64,000 nt of DNA from contig CM054116.1 of assembly GCA_028673005.1 (NCBI GenBank), forward strand, positions 129,619,547 to 129,683,546, written 5' to 3'. This DNA comes from Tanypteryx hageni. Lineage: Eukaryota; Arthropoda; Insecta; Odonata; Petaluridae. The position numbers and the translations under genes were made by a program. Below the pieces are notes generated by a model that was given only the letters and a program-made list of their open reading frames with translations, was not told where the DNA came from and searched no databases. Below are positions 26,868 through 31,366 of this stretch, piece after piece (the stretch's first letter is position 1; every line of letters begins with the position of its first letter).

Positions 26868-29800
26868 TTTACAAAATACCATAATGAAATCAAGACTTTT
26901 AAAGCAGAGCTTAAGAGGTAAAATAATATTTCATTTACACATATTTCTAGAGAGCTGTCTGCATGGATTTTAACCCATTATGGTATATATAATCTTCATA
27001 TAAATAAATAACCCAAATGGTATATTTCAACCAGGTTGACTAAATGGAGCTACTTCAATATCAAGGTTAGAATTTTTCTGTAACTATGAATTTTGAAGGT
27101 TTAGCTGAACCAATTTCAATAAGAAATTTTGTTTGTAGGGCAGGTATAGAATGGCAAAATGAAATGAACATGTTTAGAATGGATCTAAAAAGCAGAGCTA
27201 CCACAATATAAGGAGAAATAATTTTCTGATTTCAAAGTAAATAGATTAATATTCAATTATACTACAGCGAATTTGACAAAAAGCACTGTTTGAAGATATC
27301 TCAGCAACCAATTGACCGATTTTGATGAATCCTCCACCAATATCAGTGTTGAACCAAGAAACTTAGAGATGTAAAATTTGGTATGCAAACTAAAGAGACG
27401 TTCAGGATATGCACCTCAGTGTCAGAACTTTGATTTCTTGGGGGAGAGGGAGGTATCAAATTTGAGTCTATATTTAATTTGTTCATACCAATTAAAGGGG
27501 AATATTGAGTACCTTGAGTTTGGATTAAAATATTACCAGTGATATGTGCATGAAAAATTATAAACTCTAAACCCAGGGCAAAGCCTGGGCAATTATGCTA
27601 GTGTTTAATAATACAACAAAAATTAAAAACATCTCATAAAAAAATAAATTTGTCACAACAGCTGCCTGGGCCCACACTCCCCCTAATCAAGCTGCCTAGC
27701 CTGCTACCAATATCCTAGGGAGAAAAAGTGAAGGATGGCAGATGTTCTTGATGATAAAAAATAAAGGTGCTGCTTCCCATTTAACCCATTAACTATGAAT
27801 TTAGCAATTTACTGGCACATTAAATCATGTATAAAAAATAAACAACCAGTTGCGCTAAACTTTCATGGTGACGATGAGAGCAATGATGGTGTTGGATAGG
27901 AGTTAGCAGGATGTCGGCATGACCCTCATGTGGTGGTAGTGCCTGAGGGTGAGGGCATAGTAAGTGTAGATGTTCTTCTGTTAAAACACATCAAGATTAT
28001 TTAGATTTAAGAAAAATAATTTAAGCAAAAAACTATGTGCCTGAGGACGTGGATACTCAAAAGCTCATACCGCAGTTGGCAAGATGGTATACATTTTTAT
28101 AACCATGGGTACTCGAAACTGCATTCTGCAAGGGACTACTGTAGTTAATTTTATTAAAATCAGCCCAGTTGCTTCGGAGATCAAACATGCCCATAAGGTG
28201 TTCCGTTACTACTGCTTTGCTGGTAAAGAATGCTTAAAAATGTGAAGGTGATTTTCCTTCCACCAAACTTGACTTCTTTATTACAACCCATGGATCAGAG
28301 TGTAATAGCAATCTTCAATACCAACTTATGCAGCACCTTTGCTGAAGCTCTTAAGGCAACAAACAGATGGTGAAGGTGCTTTCATGCTGAAGGAATTCTG
28401 GCATGACTTGAATATCAGAAATGCTATCAACATCATTTCTGGTTCATGGAATGAATCCACTGTGATTGGTGTGTGGAGAAGGATTTGGCCAGATTGTGCT
28501 TCAAGGAGACTAAGTGACATACAAGACTCAATTGTTGATATGGGAAAAAATATTGTATTTAATGATCTTGAGGCAAAGGATGTTGAGGAGCTGCTTGCCT
28601 CCCATGATAAGGAACTGTCAAATGAAGACCTAATTAAATTGGATGCTCATTAAGAAGCTAATATTGGGACACATCCACCCAGGGTCTAAACAGACAAGAT
28701 ACTTGTAGAGGCTCTTCAATATTTTGATTTTGGAATGGCCATTCTGGATGAAAATGAACCTAACAGGTAATGAAGTTCTGCAGTAATAAGAAAAATATGG
28801 GAGAATACCAGCTGCTACAAGGGAATTTATGATGAGAATAAGAAAACATCCGTCCAAGTATCCCTGAACCAGTTCTTCACAAAAAAACTCCAGGAAACTC
28901 CTCTCAAATTTCTGAAAATACATGTTCCCAAGTTTTATCTTTAGACTCTTCATCTCATAAATGTCATCAACATTCAAATTTAAAAGCCCAGAGGTGCAAG
29001 TAAAGGATCTATTAAGGTAAATTACATAACATATGTTTTGTCCATTAAACGAATTTATTATTGGTTATCTGAGAACATAATCCCTATGCACAACATTGTG
29101 TATATGGGAAAATCTGTTTTGATTAACAACGTTTTTCAGGAATGCATTACTGACATTAATCAAGGACTGCCTTTGTATATTTTAGTCTTCAGGCATTTAG
29201 ACCTTGAAAATATATATATTTCATAAATTAAAAAATATTACCTATTATTTATGTGATACTATCTCTTCTGTGACAGATGTAAACATCAAGTTTCCATCAC
29301 AATATCCAACCAGTTGTTTATTGGGATATGTAGATGTGCTTGATTGTTTATCTCAGGAGGATTATAGGTTGAAATATCCAGAAGGAAGGAGTGAAAGTCC
29401 TTATGTGTTAATATGCGACAACCCTCACCATTTGCCCATATATTTTCCTATTCAAGGGAAGCATAAAATTTGTAAGTACAAAGATAACTTGCTCATTAGA
29501 AATACAAATAATGCAAATTAATGCTCAATTAAACTTTTACTTCAGGTACATTATAATGAAAGTGGTTTTTCAGCTTATGGGTTCTTTAGACTATACTCTG
29601 TGATTGAGACCATTGCCAATTTTTAAGAATGTAGGCATGGTTATTAACTATACCTGGTTTAGTAAGAGCTTTGGCATAAATAAGTTGTACATATAACTAT
29701 TACAAAAAATTAATATCTTTGAACTGTATTTATTTAGTATTAATTCATGCATTATGTCATTGGAGCATCATACTGATTGTTAATAATTTAAGAATGAGAA

Positions 29801-29998
29801 TTTTTGATCCAGATTTATCTATTACAGATTATAAGTTTGGTTAAATCAAATGCTACAAAGTGCCATTTCATATTTTTCTCCTATTTTATCATTTCAGATA
29901 AACTTGATCCAAAAATACACCAAGCAGCACAGAAATCTTTAGAAAGAATTTCCAAATTGCAAGCTGAGAAAATGATGGAAAAAGAATTTGTTCCATAA
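426..29998 (+). CDS. TRIP4: Activating signal cointegrator 1 (TRIP4/ASC-1), 12 exons
   Basis: Spliced exons are 426-505, 704-813, 1052-1185, 8156-8240, 15670-15788, 18437-18576, 18726-18889, 18973-19124, 19200-19363, 19736-19857, 29277-29471 and 29898-29998. All introns are GT-AG. The phases agree at every junction and the lengths sum to 1,566 nt, giving 521 aa plus a stop; human TRIP4 is 581 aa. In order the protein has an N-terminal helical region, a C2HC5-type zinc finger at about residues 139-173 and a C-terminal ASCH domain from about residue 364 (SLHQPWASLLV) to 490. In other animals TRIP4 works in the ASC-1 complex with ASCC1-3, in coactivation, alkylation-damage response and splitting of collided ribosomes; ASCH is a nucleic-acid-binding fold. 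No frameshift or internal stop was seen, so the gene looks functional despite about 28 kb of transposon-laden introns. Its last two exons are also present as an inverted copy at 43.4-44.1 kb. Confidence 0.93.
704..813 (+). CDS. TRIP4: TRIP4 exon 2
   Basis: The exon follows a polypyrimidine-AG acceptor (ttttttctag). It encodes YILSIENSRDLEDYVKTLL and onward, which aligns with the human YVLSIES..EIREYV segment. It ends in phase 1 before the donor GTAATA. Confidence 0.88.
1052..1185 (+). CDS. TRIP4: TRIP4 exon 3 (lysine-rich linker)
   Basis: This exon restores frame with exon 2 (T|GT = Cys). It encodes a hydrophilic, Lys/Glu/Thr-rich linker of about 45 residues with no fold visible, ending in phase 0 before GTATTA. 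Such a linker also precedes the zinc finger in human TRIP4. Low conservation makes this the least certain exon, but its open frame and phases fit. Confidence 0.75.
1186..1944. other. Intron 3, unannotated part
   Basis: AT-rich intronic sequence. I see no gene or recognisable repeat before the LINE that begins near 1.93 kb. Confidence 0.4.
2507..3205 (+). pseudogene. LINE AP endonuclease domain
   Basis: This is a 232-codon open block with the exonuclease-endonuclease-phosphatase motifs in order: PDILFISEHWL, GGVAILAK, GDLNCDM and GISDHLAV. In related LINEs this domain nicks target DNA to prime reverse transcription. The frame breaks before the reverse transcriptase. Confidence 0.85.
3868..4768 (+). 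pseudogene. LINE reverse transcriptase, two frames
   Basis: The first frame (3,868-4,308) has YRPISLLSQFSKLFE and an AFDMVDHSLL block. The second (4,301-4,768) has GPVLFIIYINDLPL and the catalytic FADD box in IIFADDANFL. The frames overlap by a shift near 4.30 kb, so the product is broken. Confidence 0.88.
5478..5816. other. Intron 3, no feature recognised
   Basis: I see nothing coding between the LINE tail and the Penelope-like scrap. A run of seven G follows an A-run near 5,606. Confidence 0.4.
5817..6028 (+). pseudogene. Penelope-like element reverse transcriptase fragment
   Basis: The short frame contains KADEGNSVVIMEKQQY and then KINTMI. This resembles the KADKGN..VVMD..Y segment typical of Penelope-like reverse transcriptases. 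Only about 65 codons remain. A DIRS or other RT origin is less likely but not excluded. Confidence 0.6.
6008..6515. mobile_element. pogo-superfamily MITE-like remnant
   Basis: The left end is taccgtaaatacccgcatat followed by aatgcgcatc. Near 6,485-6,515 the approximate complement appears (ggtgcgcgtcttattcgagg). The A-C-C-C/TATAA-type end is typical of pogo/Tigger relatives. No transposase domain could be recognised in the 86-codon frame inside. Confidence 0.45.
6822..6990 (+). pseudogene. mariner transposase HTH fragment
   Basis: Translation gives ASYSTVKKWLGYFKREKEKL, then a stop, then TTEENIKVYQ. This follows the order of the mariner N-terminal helix-turn-helix (S-STV-KWY-FKRG) and its T-EN linker. 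The catalytic domain is absent. Confidence 0.6.
7067..7916 (-). mobile_element. Non-autonomous hAT element with 8-bp TSD
   Basis: The ends are CAGTGGCGG... and ...CCCATCACTG, flanked by attccatt (7,059-7,066) and attccctt (7,917-7,924), an 8-bp target duplication with one mismatch as expected for hAT. Inside, 7,136-7,348 (-) encodes a hAT C-terminal dimerisation block (SVEKNFSCLKRIRNYLRN... DRRIDLIYKK) of the ZMYM-like type. A perfect 10-bp inverted repeat, aggtgaagtg/cacttcacct, lies at 7,872-7,901. Confidence 0.8.
7917..8155. other. Intron 3, no feature recognised
   Basis: AT-rich intron leading to the exon 4 acceptor. Nothing else was recognised. Confidence 0.4.
8156..8240 (+). CDS. TRIP4: TRIP4 exon 4
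   Basis: The exon is flanked by ttctttcag and GTAAAT. It encodes KKRAKYVGLYTQEGLSKD and onward, matching the human KKKTKFVNLYTREGQ block just before the zinc finger. It starts in phase 0 and ends in phase 1. Confidence 0.92.
8241..8530. other. Intron 4, no feature recognised
   Basis: AT-rich intron after TRIP4 exon 4. No repeat or coding sequence was recognised. Confidence 0.4.
8863..10220 (-). mobile_element. piggyBac-like remnant (N-terminal transposase) inside pogo
   Basis: A TTAA at 8,859-8,862 precedes cccaccagcgggcg. The minus frames at 9,633-9,845 (ALSSEEREKG.. acidic head) and 9,175-9,420 encode RNEIMALLGVLFLT, NALDLWNNDGTG and similar piggyBac N-terminal blocks; the catalytic core is missing. 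A related word (gagcaggYgcatg) occurs at 8,894 and 10,003. The right boundary, somewhere in 10.05-10.23 kb, is not resolved. Confidence 0.6.
9175..9845 (-). pseudogene. piggyBac transposase N-terminal half
   Basis: Reading leftward from 9,845, an acidic N-terminus is followed by DITDEDAFCKIIVASMVDMI, a stop-free helical block and LLGVLFLTDMKKANHTNALD. This is the order of the N-terminal part of DDE_Tnp_1_7 proteins. No catalytic Asp motifs remain, and at least two frame breaks are present. Confidence 0.6.
10394..10530 (+). repeat. Subterminal tandem repeat of piggyBac, three units of about 44 bp
   Basis: Three imperfect copies of gtgctatggacgYgataWctc follow one another at 10,399, 10,442 and 10,485, each followed by an atccgg/gtccgg/gttcgc word. 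Short repeated blocks next to piggyBac ends are usually transposase-binding or spacing sequence; that role is inferred here. Confidence 0.65.
11038..11358 (+). pseudogene. piggyBac transposase C-terminal zinc finger
   Basis: The C-terminal half of this frame reads KCVVCRKNNKRWETRYNCKK and then CQVAQCVVPCLEVYHTQRNY. The CX2C...CX2C...C...YH arrangement is the cysteine-rich C-terminal domain of piggyBac transposases. The DDD catalytic region is absent. Confidence 0.82.
12560..12785. other. Intron 4, no feature recognised
   Basis: This stretch may hold the 5' leader of the pogo element. No terminal repeat could be found. Confidence 0.35.
12786..13640 (-). mobile_element. Harbinger-like remnant with MADF-type domain
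   Basis: The left side begins ggcgcgtttacactatgact, the type of end seen in PIF/Harbinger relatives. At 13,409-13,620 (-) a frame reads LINKWKKKPALRDARSQHLK, then NKNLKDCLDEIAMAIDVS, which follows the MADF pattern of insect Harbinger accessory proteins. The opposite terminal repeat is missing, so the family call is tentative. Confidence 0.4.
13928..15257 (-). mobile_element. hAT (ZMYM-type) element, degenerate
   Basis: The ends pair as ggccggtttcag... and the complement of CAGGGCCGACTTCAGG, with gtgtaag words inside both. On the minus strand, about 14,430-14,260 encodes ERSFSQLKLIKIFLRSSMSQ, the hAT dimerisation block. The frame at 14,455-14,661 fits the preceding LLEELSMLQSILPEE segment. 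Several stops and frameshifts are present. Confidence 0.7.
15358..15655 (-). pseudogene. LINE reverse transcriptase C-terminal fragment
   Basis: The minus frame reads LNKMKNWCQTNNLVLNNDKT and then HLKF, the post-FADD thumb region of Jockey/RTE-type reverse transcriptases. A DFTTHI..KK block and ALYYSQVHS follow. The fragment stops about 15 bp from the acceptor of TRIP4 exon 5. Confidence 0.78.
15670..15788 (+). CDS. TRIP4: TRIP4 exon 5 (zinc finger)
   Basis: The exon encodes about residues 137-176. Ligands visible are His139, Cys141, Cys143, His148, Cys154, Cys157, Cys162, Cys170 and Cys173, including CGRIVCEQEGPGPCLFCG, which is nearly identical to the human zf-C2HC5 motif. The acceptor (tttcctttaag) lies only about 15 bp from the end of an antisense LINE remnant, so part of the splice-site context may be transposon-derived. 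Confidence 0.95.
15789..16540. other. Intron 5, no feature recognised
   Basis: AT-rich intronic sequence with no gene. A short tataca/tgtgtgtg run lies near 16,515-16,540. Confidence 0.4.
16541..16767. mobile_element. Tigger-like terminal fragment
   Basis: The sequence tacagtttgtcttcagttta acgtcacttc resembles the Tigger ends at 19,879 and 56,320 (tacagg..gtcctcgatttacg type) and their inner aacgtc words. No partner end was found, so it is treated as a solo fragment. Confidence 0.4.
16768..17896. mobile_element. TA-flanked MITE, 1.13 kb, with poly-G ends
   Basis: TA at 16,766-16,767 and at 17,897-17,898 flank ends CCGTATTATACCAAATATAG and the complement of CCATATTAGTCCGAATATAG, each followed by a run of C/G. 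No coding sequence is present. A second copy at 56.2-57.5 kb shares the blocks around 16,895-17,115 and 17,810-17,895, which defines it as a dispersed family. Confidence 0.7.
17899..18436. other. Intron 5, distal part
   Basis: No feature apart from a short gtgtgtgtat run near 18,368 before the exon 6 acceptor. Confidence 0.4.
18437..18576 (+). CDS. TRIP4: TRIP4 exon 6
   Basis: The exon continues in phase 0 from the zinc-finger exon and ends AG|GTAAGT. It encodes a basic helical stretch ending in AIEQRNRLLEYDRT, which aligns with human AIKHKDKLLEFDRT. Confidence 0.92.
18726..18889 (+). CDS. TRIP4: TRIP4 exon 7
   Basis: The exon encodes RRTKVIDDENDYF, then a charged probable coiled coil (LSKEEREQLEKREMELK) and ITFDFSG. 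Each block aligns with human TRIP4 (RRTQVIDDESDYF, WLSKLERETLQKREEEL, VTIDFAG). It starts after ttcag and ends in phase 1. Confidence 0.95.
18973..19124 (+). CDS. TRIP4: TRIP4 exon 8
   Basis: The exon completes the Gly-Arg-Lys junction and encodes RKLIEEDGITDIYDPDD followed by a low-conservation linker up to the phase-0 donor GTAAGT. The human counterpart begins GRKILEEENSL. Confidence 0.92.
19200..19363 (+). CDS. TRIP4: TRIP4 exon 9 (start of ASCH domain)
   Basis: The exon encodes a linker and then CLSLHQPWASLLVYGIMK, the first ASCH strand and helix; human has CLSVHQPWASLLVRGIK. It ends in a split Lys codon before GTAAGT. Confidence 0.96.
19364..19735. other. Intron 9
   Basis: Short AT-rich intron with a (gt)n run near 19,455. 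No transposon was recognised. Confidence 0.45.
19736..19857 (+). CDS. TRIP4: TRIP4 exon 10 (ASCH core)
   Basis: The exon encodes DEGRTWYTSHRGRLWIAAA and onward, almost identical to the human EGRSWYTPHRGRLWIAA block. The donor is GTGAGT. A Tigger terminal repeat begins at 19,879, only 21 bp after the exon ends. Confidence 0.96.
20466..20734. mobile_element. Small MITE with G/C-run ends
   Basis: The left end catgggcgtccacgg and the complement of the right end, cattggtgttcgc, pair imperfectly. Next to them are a run of seven G (about 20,491) and a run of about 13 C (about 20,709). No coding sequence is present. It sits in the 5' part of the Tigger. Confidence 0.4.
21193..22215 (+). pseudogene. 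SWIM-like zinc-finger gene of a TIR element, broken
   Basis: Exon-like block 1 (from 21,193) encodes NVDSYMFLLYIGSHREQYSD and then VEMRGVK. Block 2 (from about 21,975) encodes SNAVGFVKPKREGKICIVKG and KICPEHNKI. After a frameshift near 22,093 it continues YEVSVVVNEEEDLVMSVECH and DCP, then a degraded C...H. The order resembles uncharacterised arthropod proteins with an AVGYVQLKRE block and a VECHDC...GCKHA SWIM-type finger. A donor-like gttt and acceptor-like ttgag suggest an original intron between the blocks. The function is unknown. Confidence 0.5.
21685..21775. repeat. Penelope-type end fragment
   Basis: The words acgaccggtttcagtgatta and atcactgtcatc match the gaccggtttcg...tca motif commonly found in Penelope-like and related repeats. 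It lies between the two blocks of the SWIM-like pseudogene. Confidence 0.4.
23073..23311. mobile_element. TTAA MITE, copy 1 (239 bp)
   Basis: TTAA at 23,069-23,072 and 23,312-23,315 flank terminal repeats CCTTTAAACGCTG and the complement of ACTTTAAACGCTG. The interior matches, inverted, the MITE at 23,752-24,935. The TTAA target suggests mobilisation by a piggyBac transposase. Confidence 0.75.
23358..23747 (+). pseudogene. Tigger transposase, first part
   Basis: The first frame (23,358-23,591) includes SGWFENFKKRAGLHNVKFSG and EATSASVDAAKAFP, the Tigger HTH-to-catalytic linker. After a shift it reads VIEKENYLAWQVFNFVEAA, and after another it reads ERTFIS..ERGMSGCKPIKE and LLLGDNAAGN. The frame is cut at a TTAA by the next insertion. 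The arm-2 boundary of the inverted duplication falls inside this frame at 23,492. Confidence 0.85.
23752..24935. mobile_element. TTAA MITE, copy 2, disrupted by a piggyBac derivative
   Basis: TTAA duplicates at 23,748-23,751 and 24,936-24,939 flank the element. Its right end is the complement of CCTTTAAACGCCGAATGCGC, like MITE copy 1. Its left arm is interrupted after CCTTTAA and resumes at TTAAATGCTACATT (24,724). Removing it rejoins the Tigger reading frame: AAGNL continues to LKPLVDYNSENPRALK. Confidence 0.8.
23759..24723 (+). mobile_element. Internally deleted piggyBac derivative (965 bp)
   Basis: Terminal repeats are CCCTTAAACTGC and its perfect complement GCAGTTTAAGGG, flanked by TTAA at 23,755-23,758 and 24,724-24,727. 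Two subterminal copies of ctgctcccatcRtatRtaWacgat lie at 23,767 and 23,803. Inside, 24,140-24,400 encodes a piggyBac N-terminal block (SNVVFSWTNGRDFAPSQLQF, then ILDYFEAFCNMNLVN) with a stop at 24,283. The catalytic core is deleted. Confidence 0.85.
24940..25246 (+). pseudogene. Tigger transposase, middle part
   Basis: The piece continues LKLKPLVDYNSENPRALKGL, shifts frame near 25,000 and reads NSWITKTIFESWFTNYFCPA, then LLVLDSVPGHP, which carries the second catalytic Asp. The matching part of intact Tigger proteins is LLLLDNAPGHP. The frame ends before the conserved FLPPN..SLLQPMDQ segment, which resumes at 28,255. Confidence 0.85.
25295..25660 (+). repeat. Internal direct duplication, units about 225 bp apart
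   Basis: The words ccaaaactataagtc, gactttttNtggYaaatgt and acacctcacagatcatataa recur in the same order at about 25,300-25,400 and 25,525-25,625. This is an imperfect tandem duplication, presumably of Tigger or flanking non-coding sequence. It is also present in arm 2. Confidence 0.6.
25790..28141. mobile_element. TA-flanked MITE (CAGTAGTCC ends) carrying a Helitron
   Basis: TA at 25,788-25,789 and 28,142-28,143 bracket ends CAGTAGTCCTTCACCAACCA and the complement of CAGTAGTCCCTTGCAGAATG. Repeated ccgYRgttggcaa words lie inside both ends. Without the Helitron the element is about 724 bp with no coding sequence, a typical Tigger-class MITE. Confidence 0.75.
25974..27601. mobile_element. Non-autonomous Helitron, 1.6 kb
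   Basis: The element starts TCTATAATAATAAAAGAAGC and ends with a hairpin CCCAGG-gcaaag-CCTGGG, then caattatGCTAG. It is inserted between A (25,973) and T (27,602). These are the standard Helitron signatures: 5' TC, 3' hairpin, CTAG end and A/T target with no duplication. Internal repeats (atatctcagcaaccaattga) and a (TA)n run at about 26,833 are present. No Rep/helicase gene is seen. Confidence 0.88.
28243..28652 (+). pseudogene. Tigger transposase, C-terminal part
   Basis: The piece reads FLPPNLTSLLQPMDQSVIAI (by frame from 28,255), then FMLKEFWHDLNIRNAI, SWNESTVIGVWRRIWPD and an acidic tail. This is the end of Tigger DDE domains and what follows them. The open part is 28,339-28,652; a frameshift lies just upstream. 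Confidence 0.85.
29277..29471 (+). CDS. TRIP4: TRIP4 exon 11 (ASCH)
   Basis: The exon encodes KFPSQYPTSCLLGYVDVLDC, then CLSQEDY and PYVLICDNP, matching human FPNDYPSGCLLGCVDLIDC, CLSQKQF and PFVFICKNP. It joins exon 10 across a 9.4-kb intron and ends in phase 1 before GTAAGT. A near-identical inverted copy lies at 43,928-44,122. Confidence 0.95.
29898..29998 (+). CDS. TRIP4: TRIP4 exon 12 (C-terminus and stop)
   Basis: The exon encodes YKLDPKIHQAAQKSLERI and onward to a TAA stop, aligning with human WKLDSKIHQGAKKGL. It carries about 17 more residues than the human tail. An inverted copy is at 43,401-43,501. Confidence 0.95.
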
Positions 29999-30790
29999 AT
30001 CTCCTACAAAAGGCATTGTAAATTAATAAAAAGAATGTCTTCCTTCACATGCCTTTAACAGCTGACTGGTCCCTTTACTATCATAGTCTGTATTTGCTGT
30101 TAGCCAAGAAGTTCCTTGTGGGATCATAGTAGCTCCCATTCATTTTGCCCGACTTATCTTTACTTCTACAAAGAGATTTCATTTACAACTCTTAAGGCAA
30201 ATTGAGGTGGTTTGCCATACGAGAATTCTTATTTACATTATGTCAACAAATTCATATTAAAAGATGACCAACTTTAACATGGCTCTGTAGAAATTCTGGC
30301 AACAGATAAAAAAATATTGGGGGGAAAATATCCCTTTGAAGTGATTTTTCTTTACTTATATAACAGGATTCATAAATTGTATTCATTTATCAGTTCTACT
30401 TATAGAAAATTATTTTCTATGCAGCATTTCTCAATTTTTGAAATGGAGTTTTTCTCTCCACTTTCATTTTGTGCAAAAGCAGTTTGGCATGACTAGACAT
30501 CTGAAATTCTGCAAATTATCCTGTAAAGTGAAACAAATTTTGGTGTTGTGTGCTGCAGAAAAGAAAATAATCACAGAGTGTATCAGCAGTCTAATTTTTT
30601 ACTCTACATAGACCTGTGCTTTCAGAAATACCATATGAAGCTGCACTACAAGACTACATGCATTATCAAAGCAAAAAGGTTAAACATCCAAGTCCTGTGT
30701 TGTAATATTTTATTTGTGGCATATTTTTTATTTTGGAATTGTGTACATATTCTTTGCAAGGAAAATTTTGCCATAATAAAATAATTGACA
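29999..30790 (+). promoter_or_regulatory. TRIP4 3' UTR with candidate poly(A) signals
   Basis: Three AATAAA hexamers follow the stop, at 30,025-30,030, 30,775-30,780 and 30,908-30,913. Which one is used cannot be told from sequence. The stretch has no coding potential, and the whole of it recurs inverted in arm 2. Confidence 0.5.
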
Positions 30791-31000
30791 ACCGATTAGT
30801 GTTTTGTCTTTAAAATACTTTTTACTCCTTAAATATTACATTTCTAAAAAATCACGTTACTACTACACAAGGGTGAATTTTCAGGATTCGTATGCAGATT
30901 TAGTATCAATAAATGTTTTTAACAACAAGTACCGATGTTTTTATTAAAAACGTTCATATCTTGTACTGCACACACAAGTAGCGCAAAATTGGTAATGATG

Positions 31001-31285
31001 TGTGGACGCGAGATTCTACTGGATATTACTGACAATAGTGGTTTATTCACAAACAAGATAAAACACAAGCAAAGTACATCGCTCAGTATAGCGGCAAAGA
31101 AAACACGGCGAGGGCAGCGCGACGACGGGCGAGAAAGCTGATGCCACACGATAAGATCTGGCCGGTAGATTCGCGCCAACTGGTAATCTCGCTTTTTCTT
31201 TTCGTCGCCCGGAAATCCTCCGCCTAGTGGGCTCTGGCGGCGGAAGCATTAACTTGTAGACAAGTAAACATTGTCAGCCGCCACA
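31001..31285 (-). repeat. gypsy 3' LTR (285 bp, full length)
   Basis: The LTR runs TGTGGACGCG...CCGCCACA on the + strand. On the element's own strand it contains AATAAA (complement at 31,042-31,047). The block 31,018-31,146 is missing from the other LTR. Confidence 0.92.
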
Positions 31286-31299
31286 TCACCCCCCTGGCC
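31286..31299 (-). other. gypsy polypurine tract
   Basis: On the minus strand the bases just before the 3' LTR read GGCCAGGGGGGTGA, the expected plus-strand priming tract. Confidence 0.75.
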
Positions 31300-31366
31300 A
31301 AATTTTTGCTCTGAAAAATTAAAAAGAAATATAAAACAAAAACACAAAAAATGCAAAAAAAAACCG

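Larger units (their letters stand above)
19879..29175 (+). mobile_element. Tigger (pogo) element, expanded to 9.3 kb by nested insertions
   Basis: The element lies in TRIP4 intron 10 with TA at 19,877-19,878 and 29,176-29,177. The ends are CAGGTACTCCTTGATTAACG and, on the complement, CAAAGGCAGTCCTTGATTAA. The broken transposase reads + in three parts: 23,358-23,747, 24,940-25,246 and 28,243-28,652. The gaps hold a 2.2-kb TIR element, two TTAA elements with a piggyBac inside one of them, and a TA MITE with a Helitron inside. Full-length Tigger elements are about 2.5 kb, which fits what is left after the insertions are removed. Confidence 0.85.
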
